DNA from: Thalassia testudinum
Taxonomy: Eukaryota > Streptophyta > Magnoliopsida > Alismatales > Hydrocharitaceae
Assembly (NCBI GenBank): GCA_037157565.1
Contig: JAZHRO010000014.1
Span: 96,007,501-96,071,500, forward strand
Length of the DNA: 64,000 nucleotides
Reading direction: 5' to 3'
In this document: positions 32,874 through 42,420 of the stretch, one piece after another
Layout of the letters: each line of letters starts with the position of its first letter
Position numbering within the stretch: the first letter of the stretch is position 1
Notes under the pieces: model-generated
What the model was told of the DNA's origin: nothing
The model's input: the letters and a program-made list of their open reading frames with translations, nothing else
Databases searched by the model: none
Position numbers and translations under genes: made by a program

Positions 32874-33446
32874 CTATAAGTCTGGTTCCAAACAGACAAG
32901 GTTAGGCCCTAAAAATATGCGTAACAGTGTGGGCCTAGAAAACAGGTAGCCATGGATGTTGGCAAGCTGATGATGCAATGTAATACCAAATGCTCGCCAA
33001 AAGATATGAAAGCGAAGAACCTCGTTGGCTACCTTGGGAGGTCTAGGAATAATAAACGGAATATGAAAAGGGACCTCCCGAAACAAAATAAGTGGAGGAT
33101 AACAAGGATCCTCCAGAGCAAGACGGGTTTTAAAAGATATACACATTATTAGTTCAAACCCTTGAATGGCGAGAGTAAAAGTACAAGCATCAATCCACAC
33201 TCGCCATTCTACCCAAGGATGTACTGGCCTGATACGTTCTCTAAAGACAATGTACATAAGCAGAGATCTGAGCCAAGGATTAGTTAGAGAGTATAAGGGT
33301 TGTTTGTAGTGTTGAAAGGTAATGGTTAAGTCCAATGAGGGCTTAGTCGATGTTAGGTCTAATTCCAACAATGATTTAGATTGTGTATACTCCCTAACAG
33401 TTGTAGATAATATGTTACCCTTCCTAGCATTAATGATCGGAGTCAT
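32874..33446 (-). CDS. Element E downstream ORF, unknown function (190 codons)
   Basis: Not recognised. It opens MTPIINARKGN and shares a 4-bp ATGA overlap with the stop of the upstream ORF, so it could be reached by re-initiation or may once have been fused. It is rich in Leu, Ile, Phe and Pro, with a VHPWVEWRVWIDACTF segment and a PLILFREVPFHIPFIIPRPPK stretch; no RT, protease or integrase motif is visible. The position is that of pol in an autonomous relative, but the product is unlike pol. It may be an accessory protein or a decayed non-coding segment that happens to be open. There is no matching ORF in element I beyond general position. Confidence 0.45.
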   Translation of the reverse strand: MTPIINARKGNILSTTVREYTQSKSLLELDLTSTKPSLDLTITFQHYKQPLYSLTNPWLRSLLMYIVFRERIRPVHPWVEWRVWIDACTFTLAIQGFELIMCISFKTRLALEDPCYPPLILFREVPFHIPFIIPRPPKVANEVLRFHIFWRAFGITLHHQLANIHGYLFSRPTLLRIFLGPNLVCLEPDL

Positions 33447-34009
33447 ATTTGAATCAAGGGTAGACTCCTAATTACAACTCTTTGATGGTAGGTCAAAATG
33501 TCAGAATCATTATTATTAAGCTCATCCCCAGATTTGTTTGGTTCACTCAAATTTTTGTTGGGGTGTATATGTGATTCATTAGGAGTTGGATCAGTATCCT
33601 TAATTACTCCTAAAGGAGGATTAGCCTTAATGTTTTGGTGCAAGCCTATATTACTGAATCTGTTATTCTTCTCGGGGCATAAATCCTCAATTGACGTGTT
33701 TTGTCCCCGAGAGTCTCCCATAGACTTCTCACTATTTTGTTTTTCCTCCTTTAATAGCAACTCCTGTTTAGATGGTGGATGAAACTCAAAAGAAGGGAGG
33801 AATCTGTATTTCACCATATTATTTATATCCTTTGGAGGTAAATCCTTTGGAGGTATCAAGCTAGTACTCCTAGGATAAAAATAAGAATGATCCCATGAAT
33901 TATCAATGTACCCATTAAAGGATGGATATGCTCGGGGCATGGGATCCTGATTAAAAGATGGGAAGTATTGACTCTGATAATCTAACTAATAAGAGTAAGG
34001 GTGATCCAT
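33443..34009 (-). pseudogene. Element E upstream ORF, Tyr-rich then Asn/acidic, one stop
   Basis: The ATG at 34007-34009 opens MDHPYSY, followed by an in-frame TAG. The frame then runs 165 codons from 33940. The N-terminal part is Tyr/Phe/Ser/Pro-rich (YIDNSWDHSYFYPRSTS), the middle is Lys/Glu/Pro-rich, and the end is Asn/Asp-rich (VIKDTDPTPNES, then ELNNNDSDI). Element I carries an ORF with the same order: MYHSTSY start, Tyr-rich, then acidic with an EDTDPN segment. No known Gag hallmark is seen. It occupies the place of gag. It might be a divergent structural protein or an element-specific protein; function unknown. Confidence 0.5.
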
Positions 34010-35220
34010 TTCTTTAAGCAAAATAATTTTAACTCTCATAGGATTTAGAAGAATTCAGAATACAAATAGAAACTTCCTAGAGAGTTCTACTATCAAAGCA
34101 AATGCAAATTCAATGGGATTTATTTTTAGTAGATTGTAGGTCTTAGAATTATATGTTTAGTTGATGGCCAAACAAGTTTTGCAAAAAAATTACGGTTCCT
34201 AGGCCAACCTTCGCTGGTGCCTATAACCTACTCGCAAGGGATGGAAGTCTCGAATCGAGAGGACCCGAAGTAACTTGGTGGATAGGCTTGTTGATTTCCG
34301 ACTAACTTCCCTTGTGGTGCAAAAGAGGAGAGGTAGAAATTTATCTAGTGACCTTATGTGTAAGGTGCACAGTGTCTCAATTGTATAAACATACGATCGT
34401 GTTTTGATTTTTGAAATTTTGCAAACAGGATCCTTTTGCACACAATTTTCAGTCACATATTTTAAAGTCCAACCTCTTAACAGTCCCAATTTTTAAAGTG
34501 ACCACTGAATTAATTTGATTCAAGCACTTTAGTGGTCTTAGATTTAGGTTCAATGCATATGCATGACTGGTAATTGATGCTCAAGAGAAGACGTACCTTA
34601 CTCCAGCTTTCTTCATGCAATGTATGCAATGCAGTATAAATAAACTAGATGTTGCTCATTCAGTCCTAGATGGTCATCCTATAGATATGCAGCTTCAAGC
34701 AGGCAGTTTGATTTTTTTTTTTTAATAAAAATAATAAACAAATAGACCTAATCTACTAACTAACCGAAATGCAGTTCAGACAATGCAAATAATCCTATAA
34801 TCTAAATAAATGGGAACATGCTCCCGAAATATGCACTCGCATACAAGAGCGATAAGAAATAAAGAGGCACTGGGAACACATTCCCAAAAATACCCGGCAA
34901 GGGTCCAAAAGACAGAAATTAAATTCTAATGTTTATTTAAACTAAATCTAACTAAGATCTACTGACTAAATCAGAAATAGGCTTCTCCGTAAGCTTATGC
35001 TCGTGGGATCAAGGCCCACATGTTCCTGTTGCTGGCCTCCAGGTGGCATCAAGGTCCACCAAAAAGATCGTCTTTGCCGTGGGCATTGTTTAGGATCAAT
35101 GTCGTTGCTCTATTGCGCCTCTCTCCATGTCAGATTCCTTGCATATTAAAAAAAATGATCAAATGATTGTGCAACTCAGAATATTCAAATTAATAACATG
35201 AATCTATTGCATCTGTTGCC
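34010..35220 (-). other. Element E 5' leader
   Basis: Non-coding leader between PBS and the first ORF. The ORF at 34199-34489 has no recognisable content. Contains an AT-rich stretch near 34710-34760. Confidence 0.6.
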
Positions 35221-35239
35221 TCCCTGGCAACAGCGGCAA
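35221..35239 (-). promoter_or_regulatory. Primer-binding site of element E
   Basis: The minus strand reads TTGCCGCTGTTGCCAGGGA, the tRNA-Asp-complementary PBS with three mismatches, two bases from the LTR at 35242. Confidence 0.75.
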
Positions 35240-35241
35240 TT

Positions 35242-35480
35242 TGACAAGTTGATTTTCCACTTTCGATTAAGTTTCGCAAATGAAATAATGCGTTGTTGTA
35301 GTATTTAAGTGGTGGAAAAATCGAATAAACAACAATAAAAATAACCACTCACAGAAGAGCGGGTTGTGTTTACAGGGAGGTAATGATGTAATAAACTCTC
35401 GATTATTTCGTATTCTTTCGATCAAGTGCAAAATCCCTAATCAAATCCTACATGAAGTGTGATGGAAGGAAGATGCACAG
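35242..35480 (-). repeat. Right (5') LTR of element E, piece 1
   Basis: Matches 29408-29650 of the left LTR. Ends in CACAG, one TSD copy of F1; the uninterrupted left LTR reads CACAA here. Confidence 0.92.
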
Positions 35481-36084
35481 TGATGTAAACACATTTACAC
35501 TACTTAAGATGTCTATTTATGCATGTTCTTAAGCATAGGATTGCATTACATGATATAAATATTGCATAACATGCATCATCTTGCATTTAGAGTAGTTTGA
35601 ATAAAATGGAGGTTAATTGTCACCTTTTATGTGCTTGGACGGGGAAAAATTTTTATCAGGGCCTCGGTTCGAAGATCCAACCGTACATATGTGATCAGGG
35701 CGACGATTGGAGTTCAACGACTCCAAGATCGCCCTAATCAGGCATCTGTAGCATCAGATACGGATCGGGGAACCCTAGAAGATCAAGGGCTAGAATGGTG
35801 TAAATCATCACTTCAAATGAAAAATACGACCGCACGGATGGATTCGGATCGACGATCGCAGCCTAACGACGCAAAAATCGAGTCAATCCGACACCCGTGG
35901 CACCATCTACAACATCCAGAAGATGGACAGCCAAGATGGCGCCATGTGATGCCATCTCGGCTGCCCAATCGCCTGCATGCAATCGCTGAAGCCTCCTCAT
36001 CCACCCCTCTCTGCCATTGGATCTCGATCCAATGGCTTTGAACGCATGTGCCTCAAATCGTCCGCGCGACCATCCGCGCTCCGT

Positions 36085-36134
36085 AGCGCAGCGGTCGCGA
36101 GGAGCTGCGCGTTCACAAGACGCGGGTTCGAGTC
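36085..36134 (+). promoter_or_regulatory. tRNA-like Pol III box A/box B module in LTR F1
   Basis: AGCGCAGCGG (36085-36094) fits box A RRYNNARYGG exactly, and GGTTCGAGTC (36125-36134) fits box B GRTTCRANNC exactly, with tRNA-like spacing. Flanks do not fold into a cloverleaf with an acceptor stem as far as I can read. It lies about 370 bp upstream of the Pol II TATA box. Confidence 0.65.
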
Positions 36135-36395
36135 AAAGCGAGGAGGCGAATGGCGCGGGCTAGCGGGCGCGAGCATGCATCGGATCTTGATCGGGTGGCC
36201 ATCCGCGCTTAATAGCATTGACACGCTATCGCACGCCCGCTCCTCAACGGCATCGCACACGTTGGGCCGGGCGCGCAGCGAGCTGGCGAAGGCGCGATCT
36301 GGGCCTTCCGATCTCGCGATTCGACGGCTGTGGACAGTTGAACGTATGGCATGCTTTGAGAGCGAGAAGACGAGTGGGCACACATAGGCAGCGGC

Positions 36396-36449
36396 CACTA
36401 CGCCAACGTTGGGTCTTTAGCGACGGTTTTATCCGTCACTAAAGACCCC
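36396..36449 (+). repeat. CACTA-headed hairpin in LTR F1 U3
   Basis: CACTACGCCAACGTTGGG at 36396 leads into GGGTCTTTAGCGACGG (36411-36426), loop TTTTAT, and CCGTCACTAAAGACCC: a 16-bp stem with one mismatch. A matching hairpin ending in TAGTG lies in F2 (about 38927-38980). Confidence 0.75.
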
Positions 36450-37168
36450 TTATTTAATATTTTAAAGATGTAATGACCAATTTGCCCCCACTCCTTGCAA
36501 CTATAAAAGGAGACCCCCTCCACACGAAATTCTCATCCCTTCCTTCTCTTCTCTACCTCCCCAAAGCTCAAGAGAAGCTTGTCCCACACCTGGGATGCTC
36601 CTTGCGAGGTAAAGTCCAAATTTTCATCCCTGTTCGGAAGTGGATCCCGCGACGTCGACGACGTGCTGCTCCGTTCCCGTTCTTTTGCTTTGTCCTTCGT
36701 CCTACTCCGTCATCCTTCGTCCAGGAGTCGTCCCGTCCGGCTAGTCCTCCAAGCAATCGTCGAGGAGGATAACTTCTCTCTCCCAATCTTCTTTATAGCT
36801 TTTCTAGTATAAAATTTTCCTGCTTTCTAGTGTAGCTGATTTCCCGCTTTCTAGTGTAATTTTTATTTGGTTTGATTGTATAAACATTTTGAGATATTGA
36901 ATGCATGTTTTCTCTCTCTCTCTCTCTTTCTATCTCTCTTCTCTTTAGTCTGGTAGCCTCATTGTAATTACATCGCCTCACTTTTCAAAAATTCTAAAAA
37001 AAATATAATTGCGAATATAGATCGACGTAGCCTCCCTATGTTCGACCCGGAATTCAAATTTCGATATAAATTTTATTTGTTGAACACAAATTCTTTGCTT
37101 TCAAGCTACAATGACATGGTTTTAAAACCAAACATGTTAGCGTAGCAATTCGTGCGTTCAACACATAA

Positions 37169-38130
37169 TAACTCAAAAATATAAGGGTATATGTGCAATT
37201 TTTCCTCATTGAAATATTCAATAAATATGTGATGATTTTATGTAATTTTCAATTGACATATATTAGAGAAAATTTGTGCACATGTTAATCCCTAAACTAA
37301 TGTTGAAACATGTGAATATGAATAATGTGTAATTATCAGAAAGCATGAGTGTATAGTGACAATTTCACCACAACAAAATAATCATAAATTAAAATTGATT
37401 TTGGTGGCAACGGCAGTAAATTTAATTTTTAATGGGGAAGAAATAGAGAATTTCTCCTCTCTTTCTCGCGTGTGCGGCCCTGCACGGTTGGCCGCAAGAG
37501 TCGGCGGGGAGGTGCGCCTTGATGAGGGCTATGCAACGGTGGTGATACGGTGGTCGAAGGTGGCCGGCGGCAGCCGGATGGAGGAGGATGGCCACCGGCC
37601 TGTTGGAGGAGGATGGTCACTGCTGCAGCTCGTGCGACCGCGTGCGCATGGGTGCAGCGCTGGGTGATGGCGTAGGTACACGCGAGTGCGTGCCAGCAGA
37701 GAGGGATGGTGGCATGGGAGCTTGCAGGGTACTGCAGGCGAGGGCTCGGGTGCCTGCAGGGGTGTGATGGCTGGGCAGAGCGCCTGCGGGCATTGGGCAT
37801 GGGAGAAGGTGTTGTGCTGCGGAGGTGGCGTGGGTCTTGCAGGGCGCTGCAGGTGAGGATGCGCTGCAGGCGATCTAGCAAGGCACTGGTGGTGAGGGCA
37901 TGGGTGCCTACAGTGGTGCGCTTACAGAGGAGATGGCACGGTTGTAGGTGCTTGGTGAGGGCACGGGCGCCTGCAGGGGTGCACCTGCAGTGGAGATGGC
38001 GCGGGTGTGGGCGCTTGGTGAGGGCGCAAGTACTAGCCTGCAGGCAGTGTGGAGAAGAGCAGCAAGCAGTTGCGGGTGCTTGACGTGCAGCGCCTGTGGG
38101 GCGCGGTGGCTGCGCAGAGCGCTTGCGGGC
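37169..38130 (-). repeat. Right LTR of element E, piece 2
   Basis: Continues piece 1 after F1 and matches the left LTR about 29650-30600. It contains the 66-bp tandem units (37925-38040). Ends CGGGC, the left TSD of F2. Confidence 0.92.
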
Positions 38131-40185
38131 TGTTGAACTGTCGAATTGCTACGCTAACGTGTTTGGTTTTGGAAAACCTGTCGTTGTAGCTTGAAAGCGA
38201 AGAATTCGTGTTCAAGAAATAAAATTTATACCGAAATGAAAATTCCGGGTCGAACACAGGGAGGCGGGCGTTTGATTTAAAAACTACGCGTTTCTTTTTA
38301 TTTGTCACGAAGTAATTCAATTTAAAACTATCTAATTATTTACAATAAATAGAAGAGAGAGAGGGTAAGAGAGAGAGAGAATATTACACATAGAAATAAA
38401 AAATGAGATGTAGAATAAACAGAGAATTTATCATTAAGGAGATTGTTCATTACAACTAGAAAGCATAAAACAATTGCACTAGAAAGCGATAAATTTACTC
38501 TAGAAAGCATTAAAAGAATGGAGGGAGAAATGTCCTCCTCGACGAATGCTTGGAGGACGAGCAGAACTACACTAGAAAGCAGTAAATCTATATTAGAAAG
38601 CAGTAAAAGGAATAGGGAGAGAGATATCCTCCTCGACGGTCGCTTGGAGGACGAGCCGGACGGGATGACACTTGGACGAAGGACGAAGCAGAAGAACAGG
38701 AATGGAGTAGCACACCGTCGTTGTCGCGGGATCCACTTCCGAAGGGGGACGAAAATTTGGACTTTATCTCGCGAGAAGCATCCCGTGTGTGGGACAAGCT
38801 TCTCTTGAGCTTTGTAGAGGTAGAAAAGAGAAGGAAGGGATGAGAATTTCATATGGAGGGGGTCTCCTTTTATAGTTGCAAGGAGTGGGGGCAAATTGGT
38901 CATTACATCTTTAAAACAATAAATGAGGGGTCTTTAGTGACGGATAAAATTGTCGCTAAAGCCCCAATGTGGGTGTAGTGCCCACTGCCCACGCACGCCC
39001 GCTCAGCTGCTCTCTCTCTCAACGCTCACCCATGTTCTTTCATCCACAGCCGTCCGATCGCGAGATTGGACGGCTTAAGATGTGCCTGACCCGCTCGCTG
39101 CACGCCCGCCCTAGCGCGTACGATGCCGCGTGAGGCGCGGGCATGCAATAGCATGTCATCGCTATGGAGCGCAGATGGCCGTCCGATCAAGATCCGACGC
39201 ACGCCCGCGCCCACTCACCCGCGCCCTTCGCCTCCTCGCTGCGGCTAAAATGCGCGTCTGCTGCTCGCGATAGCGCCTTCGACCGCTGCGCTACGAGGTG
39301 CGGATGGTCGAGCGGGCAAATTGTGGTGTGGCCGTTGACAGCCATTGGATCGAGATCCAACTGCGGAGAGGGAGCGGGTACGGAAGCTTCACTGGATGCA
39401 TGCAGCCGTTTGGGCGGCCGAGATGGTGCCACGTGGCGCCATCTTGGCCATACATCTTCTGGATGTTGTAGATGGTGCCATGGATGTCGAATTGACTCGA
39501 TTTTTGCATCGTTGGACTGCGATTGTCAATCTGAATTCATCCGTGTGGTTAGATTTGTCATTTGAAGTGCAAATTTACACCATCCTAGCCCTTGATCTTC
39601 TAGGGTTCCTCGGACACTATCTGATGCTACGGATGCCAGATTAGGGCGATCTTGGAGTCGTTGAACTCCAATCGTCACCCTAATCACATCCATATGTTTG
39701 GATCTTCGAATTGACTCGATTTTTGCATCGTTGGACTGCGATTGTCAATCTGAATTCATCCGTGTGGTTAGATTTGTCATTTGAAGTGCAAATTTACACC
39801 ATCCTAGCCCTTGATCTTCTAGGGTTCCTCGGACACTATCTGATGCTACGGATGCCAGATTAGGGCGATCTTGGAGTCGTTGAACTCCAATCGTCACCCT
39901 AATCACATCCATATGTACGGATGCCAGATTAGGGCGATCTTGGAGTCGTTGAACTCCAATCGTCACCCTAATCACATCCATATGTTTGGATCTTCGATCC
40001 GAGGCCCCGATAAAATGTTTGCCTTGTCCAAGCACATAAAAGGAGATAATTAACCTCCATTTTATTCAAACTACTCTAAATGCAAGATGATGCATGTTAT
40101 GCAATATTTATATCATGAAATGCAATTCTATAGTTAAGAACATGCATAAATAGACATCTTAAGTAGTGTAAATGTGTTTACATCA
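38131..40185 (-). mobile_element. Solo LTR F2 (2055 bp), opposite to F1
   Basis: Bounded TGTTGAAC...TTTACATCA with perfect TSDs CGGGC (38126-38130 and 40186-40190). It aligns with F1 in reverse. TATA box is at 38868-38874 (minus). Box A AGCGCAGCGG is at 39283-39292 on minus; box B is lost. It is longer than F1 largely because of exact tandem duplications at 39489-39985. A GA microsatellite lies at 38352-38381. Confidence 0.95.
39489..39985 (-). repeat. Exact tandem duplications (219 bp and 69 bp) in F2
   Basis: The unit starting at 39489 repeats at 39708 (period 219) with no difference I can see. The last 69 bp (39848-39916) repeats again at 39917-39985. The first junction has short homology (TCGAATTGACTCG). 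Confidence 0.9.
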
Positions 40186-40190
40186 CGGGC

Positions 40191-40849
40191 GTTGGCCGTA
40201 GGTGCAGGCGTTGTGCAGTGGAGGTGGAATTGGAGGGGGCGTGCCTGTGGGCGCCTGGCTGGAGGTGTGAGCACCTGTAGGGCAAAAGGTTGGAGGCGTT
40301 GGGGGGGGGGGGGGGCGGTGATGGCTGAAAGGTGCGACTGTAGGTGCGGCGCTGTTGTTGAGTATTGGTGGGAGGCGTTTGGGGGCAATGATGGTACACA
40401 GTGCAAGCGGCTTCCCACAGTGCACGCTCCTCGCCCAATTGGGTCCCCGCCAGGGGGAGAAGAAGATGATCCTCTCCTGTGCTCCTCCTCCTCTTAACTC
40501 CTCTCTTCCACGCTACAAGGGATTTTCAAAATCCTTTTTCTAATTTTAGCCGACGGTGGTTTGTAATTGTTGAGGGAAGAGTTGCGGCTGGCCGGAGGAT
40601 GAGGGAGGGATTGAACTGGCTGTTTGTTGGGGAAATTTATTCCCCCCTCCTTGTTCTTTCTAGGTATCATTCCTGCACATAAAAACATAAAATCATTACA
40701 TATTAAGTTATAGAATGCTATAAAATAGATGTAAACTTAAATCATGATGCATGCAAACATTCTATAACTTAATGCAGTTATTGACAAACGTAAAAGGTAA
40801 GATTAAAGTTACTTAGGCGTAATATTAGTCCATTAAAATGGACTCATCA
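40191..40849 (-). repeat. Right LTR of element E, piece 3
   Basis: Completes the LTR, matches the left LTR 30600-31260 and ends ACTCATCA at 40849. It carries a G15 run at 40301-40315 where the left copy has G7. Confidence 0.93.
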
Positions 40850-40854
40850 GAATA

Positions 40855-41242
40855 CACCCGTAACTTTCTCATATTCTTCACATTTAGGTCCCTACTACCA
40901 TTATTGTCTAAGCGAAATCCCTAACCCAAACCCGCGAACTTTATCCGTTGATTTCTCACTTGTTTCAAGATTAAATCCCTCCAAATTTTGAGGGATTAAT
41001 CTTGAAGTGATACCCTTCCAAATGCATCATCTCACGAAAGCCAAGAACGACCAAAGAGCTCCAGCGAGCTCTCCAAAAAATCACGGATTGGGTTGCAAAA
41101 ATCATGAAGAATTCATGATGATTCCTCGCAATTAAGGACCAAAACATCTTTTTAAGCATGAGTTTTTCAGTTGAGTTTAGGCCAAAAATCATGTCTTCCC
41201 TCTCTTGTTGGTCACCTTTGACTGAATTCTAGTGAGCCAGCA
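40855..41242 (+). repeat. LTR K2, piece 3 (LTR end of element J)
   Basis: Continues piece 2 after E; the part to about 41000 aligns in order with K1 about 24640-24830. It ends AGCCAGCA immediately before the PBS. It lacks about 1.8 kb found in the 3' half of K1, so K2 is an internally shortened or divergent LTR. Confidence 0.65.
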
Positions 41243-41245
41243 TTT

Positions 41246-41262
41246 TGGTGTCGTTGTCGGCG
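41246..41262 (+). promoter_or_regulatory. Primer-binding site of element J
   Basis: TGGTGTCGTTGTCGGCG resembles TGGCGCCGTTGCCGGGG; three of the four differences are C to T. It lies 4 bp after the LTR end. Confidence 0.65.
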
Positions 41263-42420
41263 TGCAACGTGCATTTCATTCACAATCACACTTTCTAATC
41301 TGATTCTGACTTGCTATATCTAATTTATTATGTTGTTGCAGGTGAATCTGAAGATCGACTACACAAGCAACCACACCAGGGGCAGGTAATCACATTTCCT
41401 TCTTCTTTAAGCCCCTCATCTTTTGGAAAGATTGAAAAGGAAATCAATTAGGATCAGCTTGCTTTACGTACATAGTAATCATCATTCAAGTTTCTTCATT
41501 TGATTCAATTTTACTAGAGATTCCCATCCTGATACTTGTACCTATTAGGGACATAAGGTTCCTTGGGCTATTCACCATCTTGATTGAGCCCAAGGTACCA
41601 ACTTTGGAAGAATTGGACTTGGAAATATAGCCAATTTAGTGTTTCCACATTAGGGCTCCAAGAGTACACACATGCTTGATTTGAAAGAAAATATATTTCC
41701 CACATCCTGCATTACCCAAGCCCTTGGTTGAATTGATTTAATTAAGTGGATCGTAAAACCAAGGTTCTAATAATCACTTGGATCATTAAAATTTAGGACC
41801 TAATACCTTGTTTGCAAACCAATTCAGGGGGACTTGGGTTCTTGACCCAAACCTCATCCTAAACTTTAGGATAGGTCAGGTGAAGTTGGTTTACTTTGTG
41901 AATCAATGAACATCCAAATTAGGTCACGAAACAAATCAACTTCAAGTTCAAGTGAAATTCAAGGCACAAGCAAGATTAAAATTGCTAGACTTAGGAGTCA
42001 AGCTCACAAATTCCAGTCTACTTGGAATCTCAGTGAAAAGGAAGGTTCGGTGGGGGAAACCCTGTAACCTATTGGGACGCACTACCATGTAGGGGTCTTT
42101 ATGGGACTCTCTCTTCCTAGCTGCCCAAGTAATTCTCAGGTGGGTCAGTTTTTGATCTAGAGGTAACATCCGCCTCAAGCCTCCATACTCACTCAGCTTT
42201 GTTGGGTGCCTCAATTGGGTCCAATACACATTCTGTCCCTCATCTGATTCCATAGTGCATGTATAGGAGGAGGTCCTTAAGACCAGTCTTTAGGCATCCA
42301 TTAGCAGTTCACTCTCATTGGGGTCAAGCCCCGATGCAATTGTTTATGTTCCTATTGAATTAGATGGAGATCTCCTCAGATTGTTCCACATCAGAGCCTA
42401 GCTCTCCATCGTCTGCATCC
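41263..42420 (+). other. Element J leader
   Basis: Non-coding sequence between the PBS and gag. The reverse-strand ORF at 41948-42253 has no recognisable motif. Nothing else is seen. Confidence 0.5.

Larger units (their letters stand above)
35481..37163 (+). mobile_element. Solo LTR F1 (1683 bp)
   Basis: Bounded TGATGTAAAC...GTTCAACA inside the E right LTR. TSDs are CACAG (35476-35480) and CATAA (37164-37168), each one change from the original CACAA preserved in the E left LTR. TATA box TATAAAA is at 36502-36508. U3 holds a tRNA-like module (36085-36134), a 16-bp-stem hairpin (36411-36448) and a CACTA motif. The 3' end has CCTCCCTATGTTCGACC near 37030. A TC microsatellite lies at 36912-36935. 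Confidence 0.95.
29408..40849 (-). mobile_element. Element E: non-autonomous LTR retrotransposon with two nested solo LTRs
   Basis: Left LTR 29408-31260 (the 3' LTR for this minus-strand element), PPT at 31261-31280, internal 31261-35241, PBS at 35221-35239, right LTR from 35242 to 40849 interrupted by F1 and F2. LTRs are bounded TGACAAG...ACTCATCA in plus-strand reading. Excluding inserts and TSD copies the right LTR is 239+962+659 = 1860 bp against 1853 bp on the left. The internal region is only 3981 bp, with no gag, protease, RT or integrase, but two adjacent ORFs of unknown function. The 3' UTR and PPT match element D, which identifies a D-like element as the probable trans-acting partner. 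Confidence 0.93.

Noticed and set aside
36081..36140. A tRNA gene in F1
   Set aside because: Box A and box B are good, but I see no acceptor stem or cloverleaf, so it is annotated only as a tRNA-like module.
35631..36772. ORFs of 136, 133 and 99 codons
   Set aside because: Inside solo LTR F1. Several frames and both strands are open at once, which is composition and not coding.
36912..36935. TC/GA microsatellites (also 38352-38381 and 50138-50151)
   Set aside because: They are homologous positions in related LTRs and not independent features.
38340..38903. 187-codon minus ORF
   Set aside because: Runs through solo LTR F2 across its GA microsatellite and TATA region; Leu/Ser/Phe-biased without motifs.
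41948..42253. 101-codon minus ORF in the J leader
   Set aside because: Opposite to the element's sense strand, no motif, and no support from related elements.
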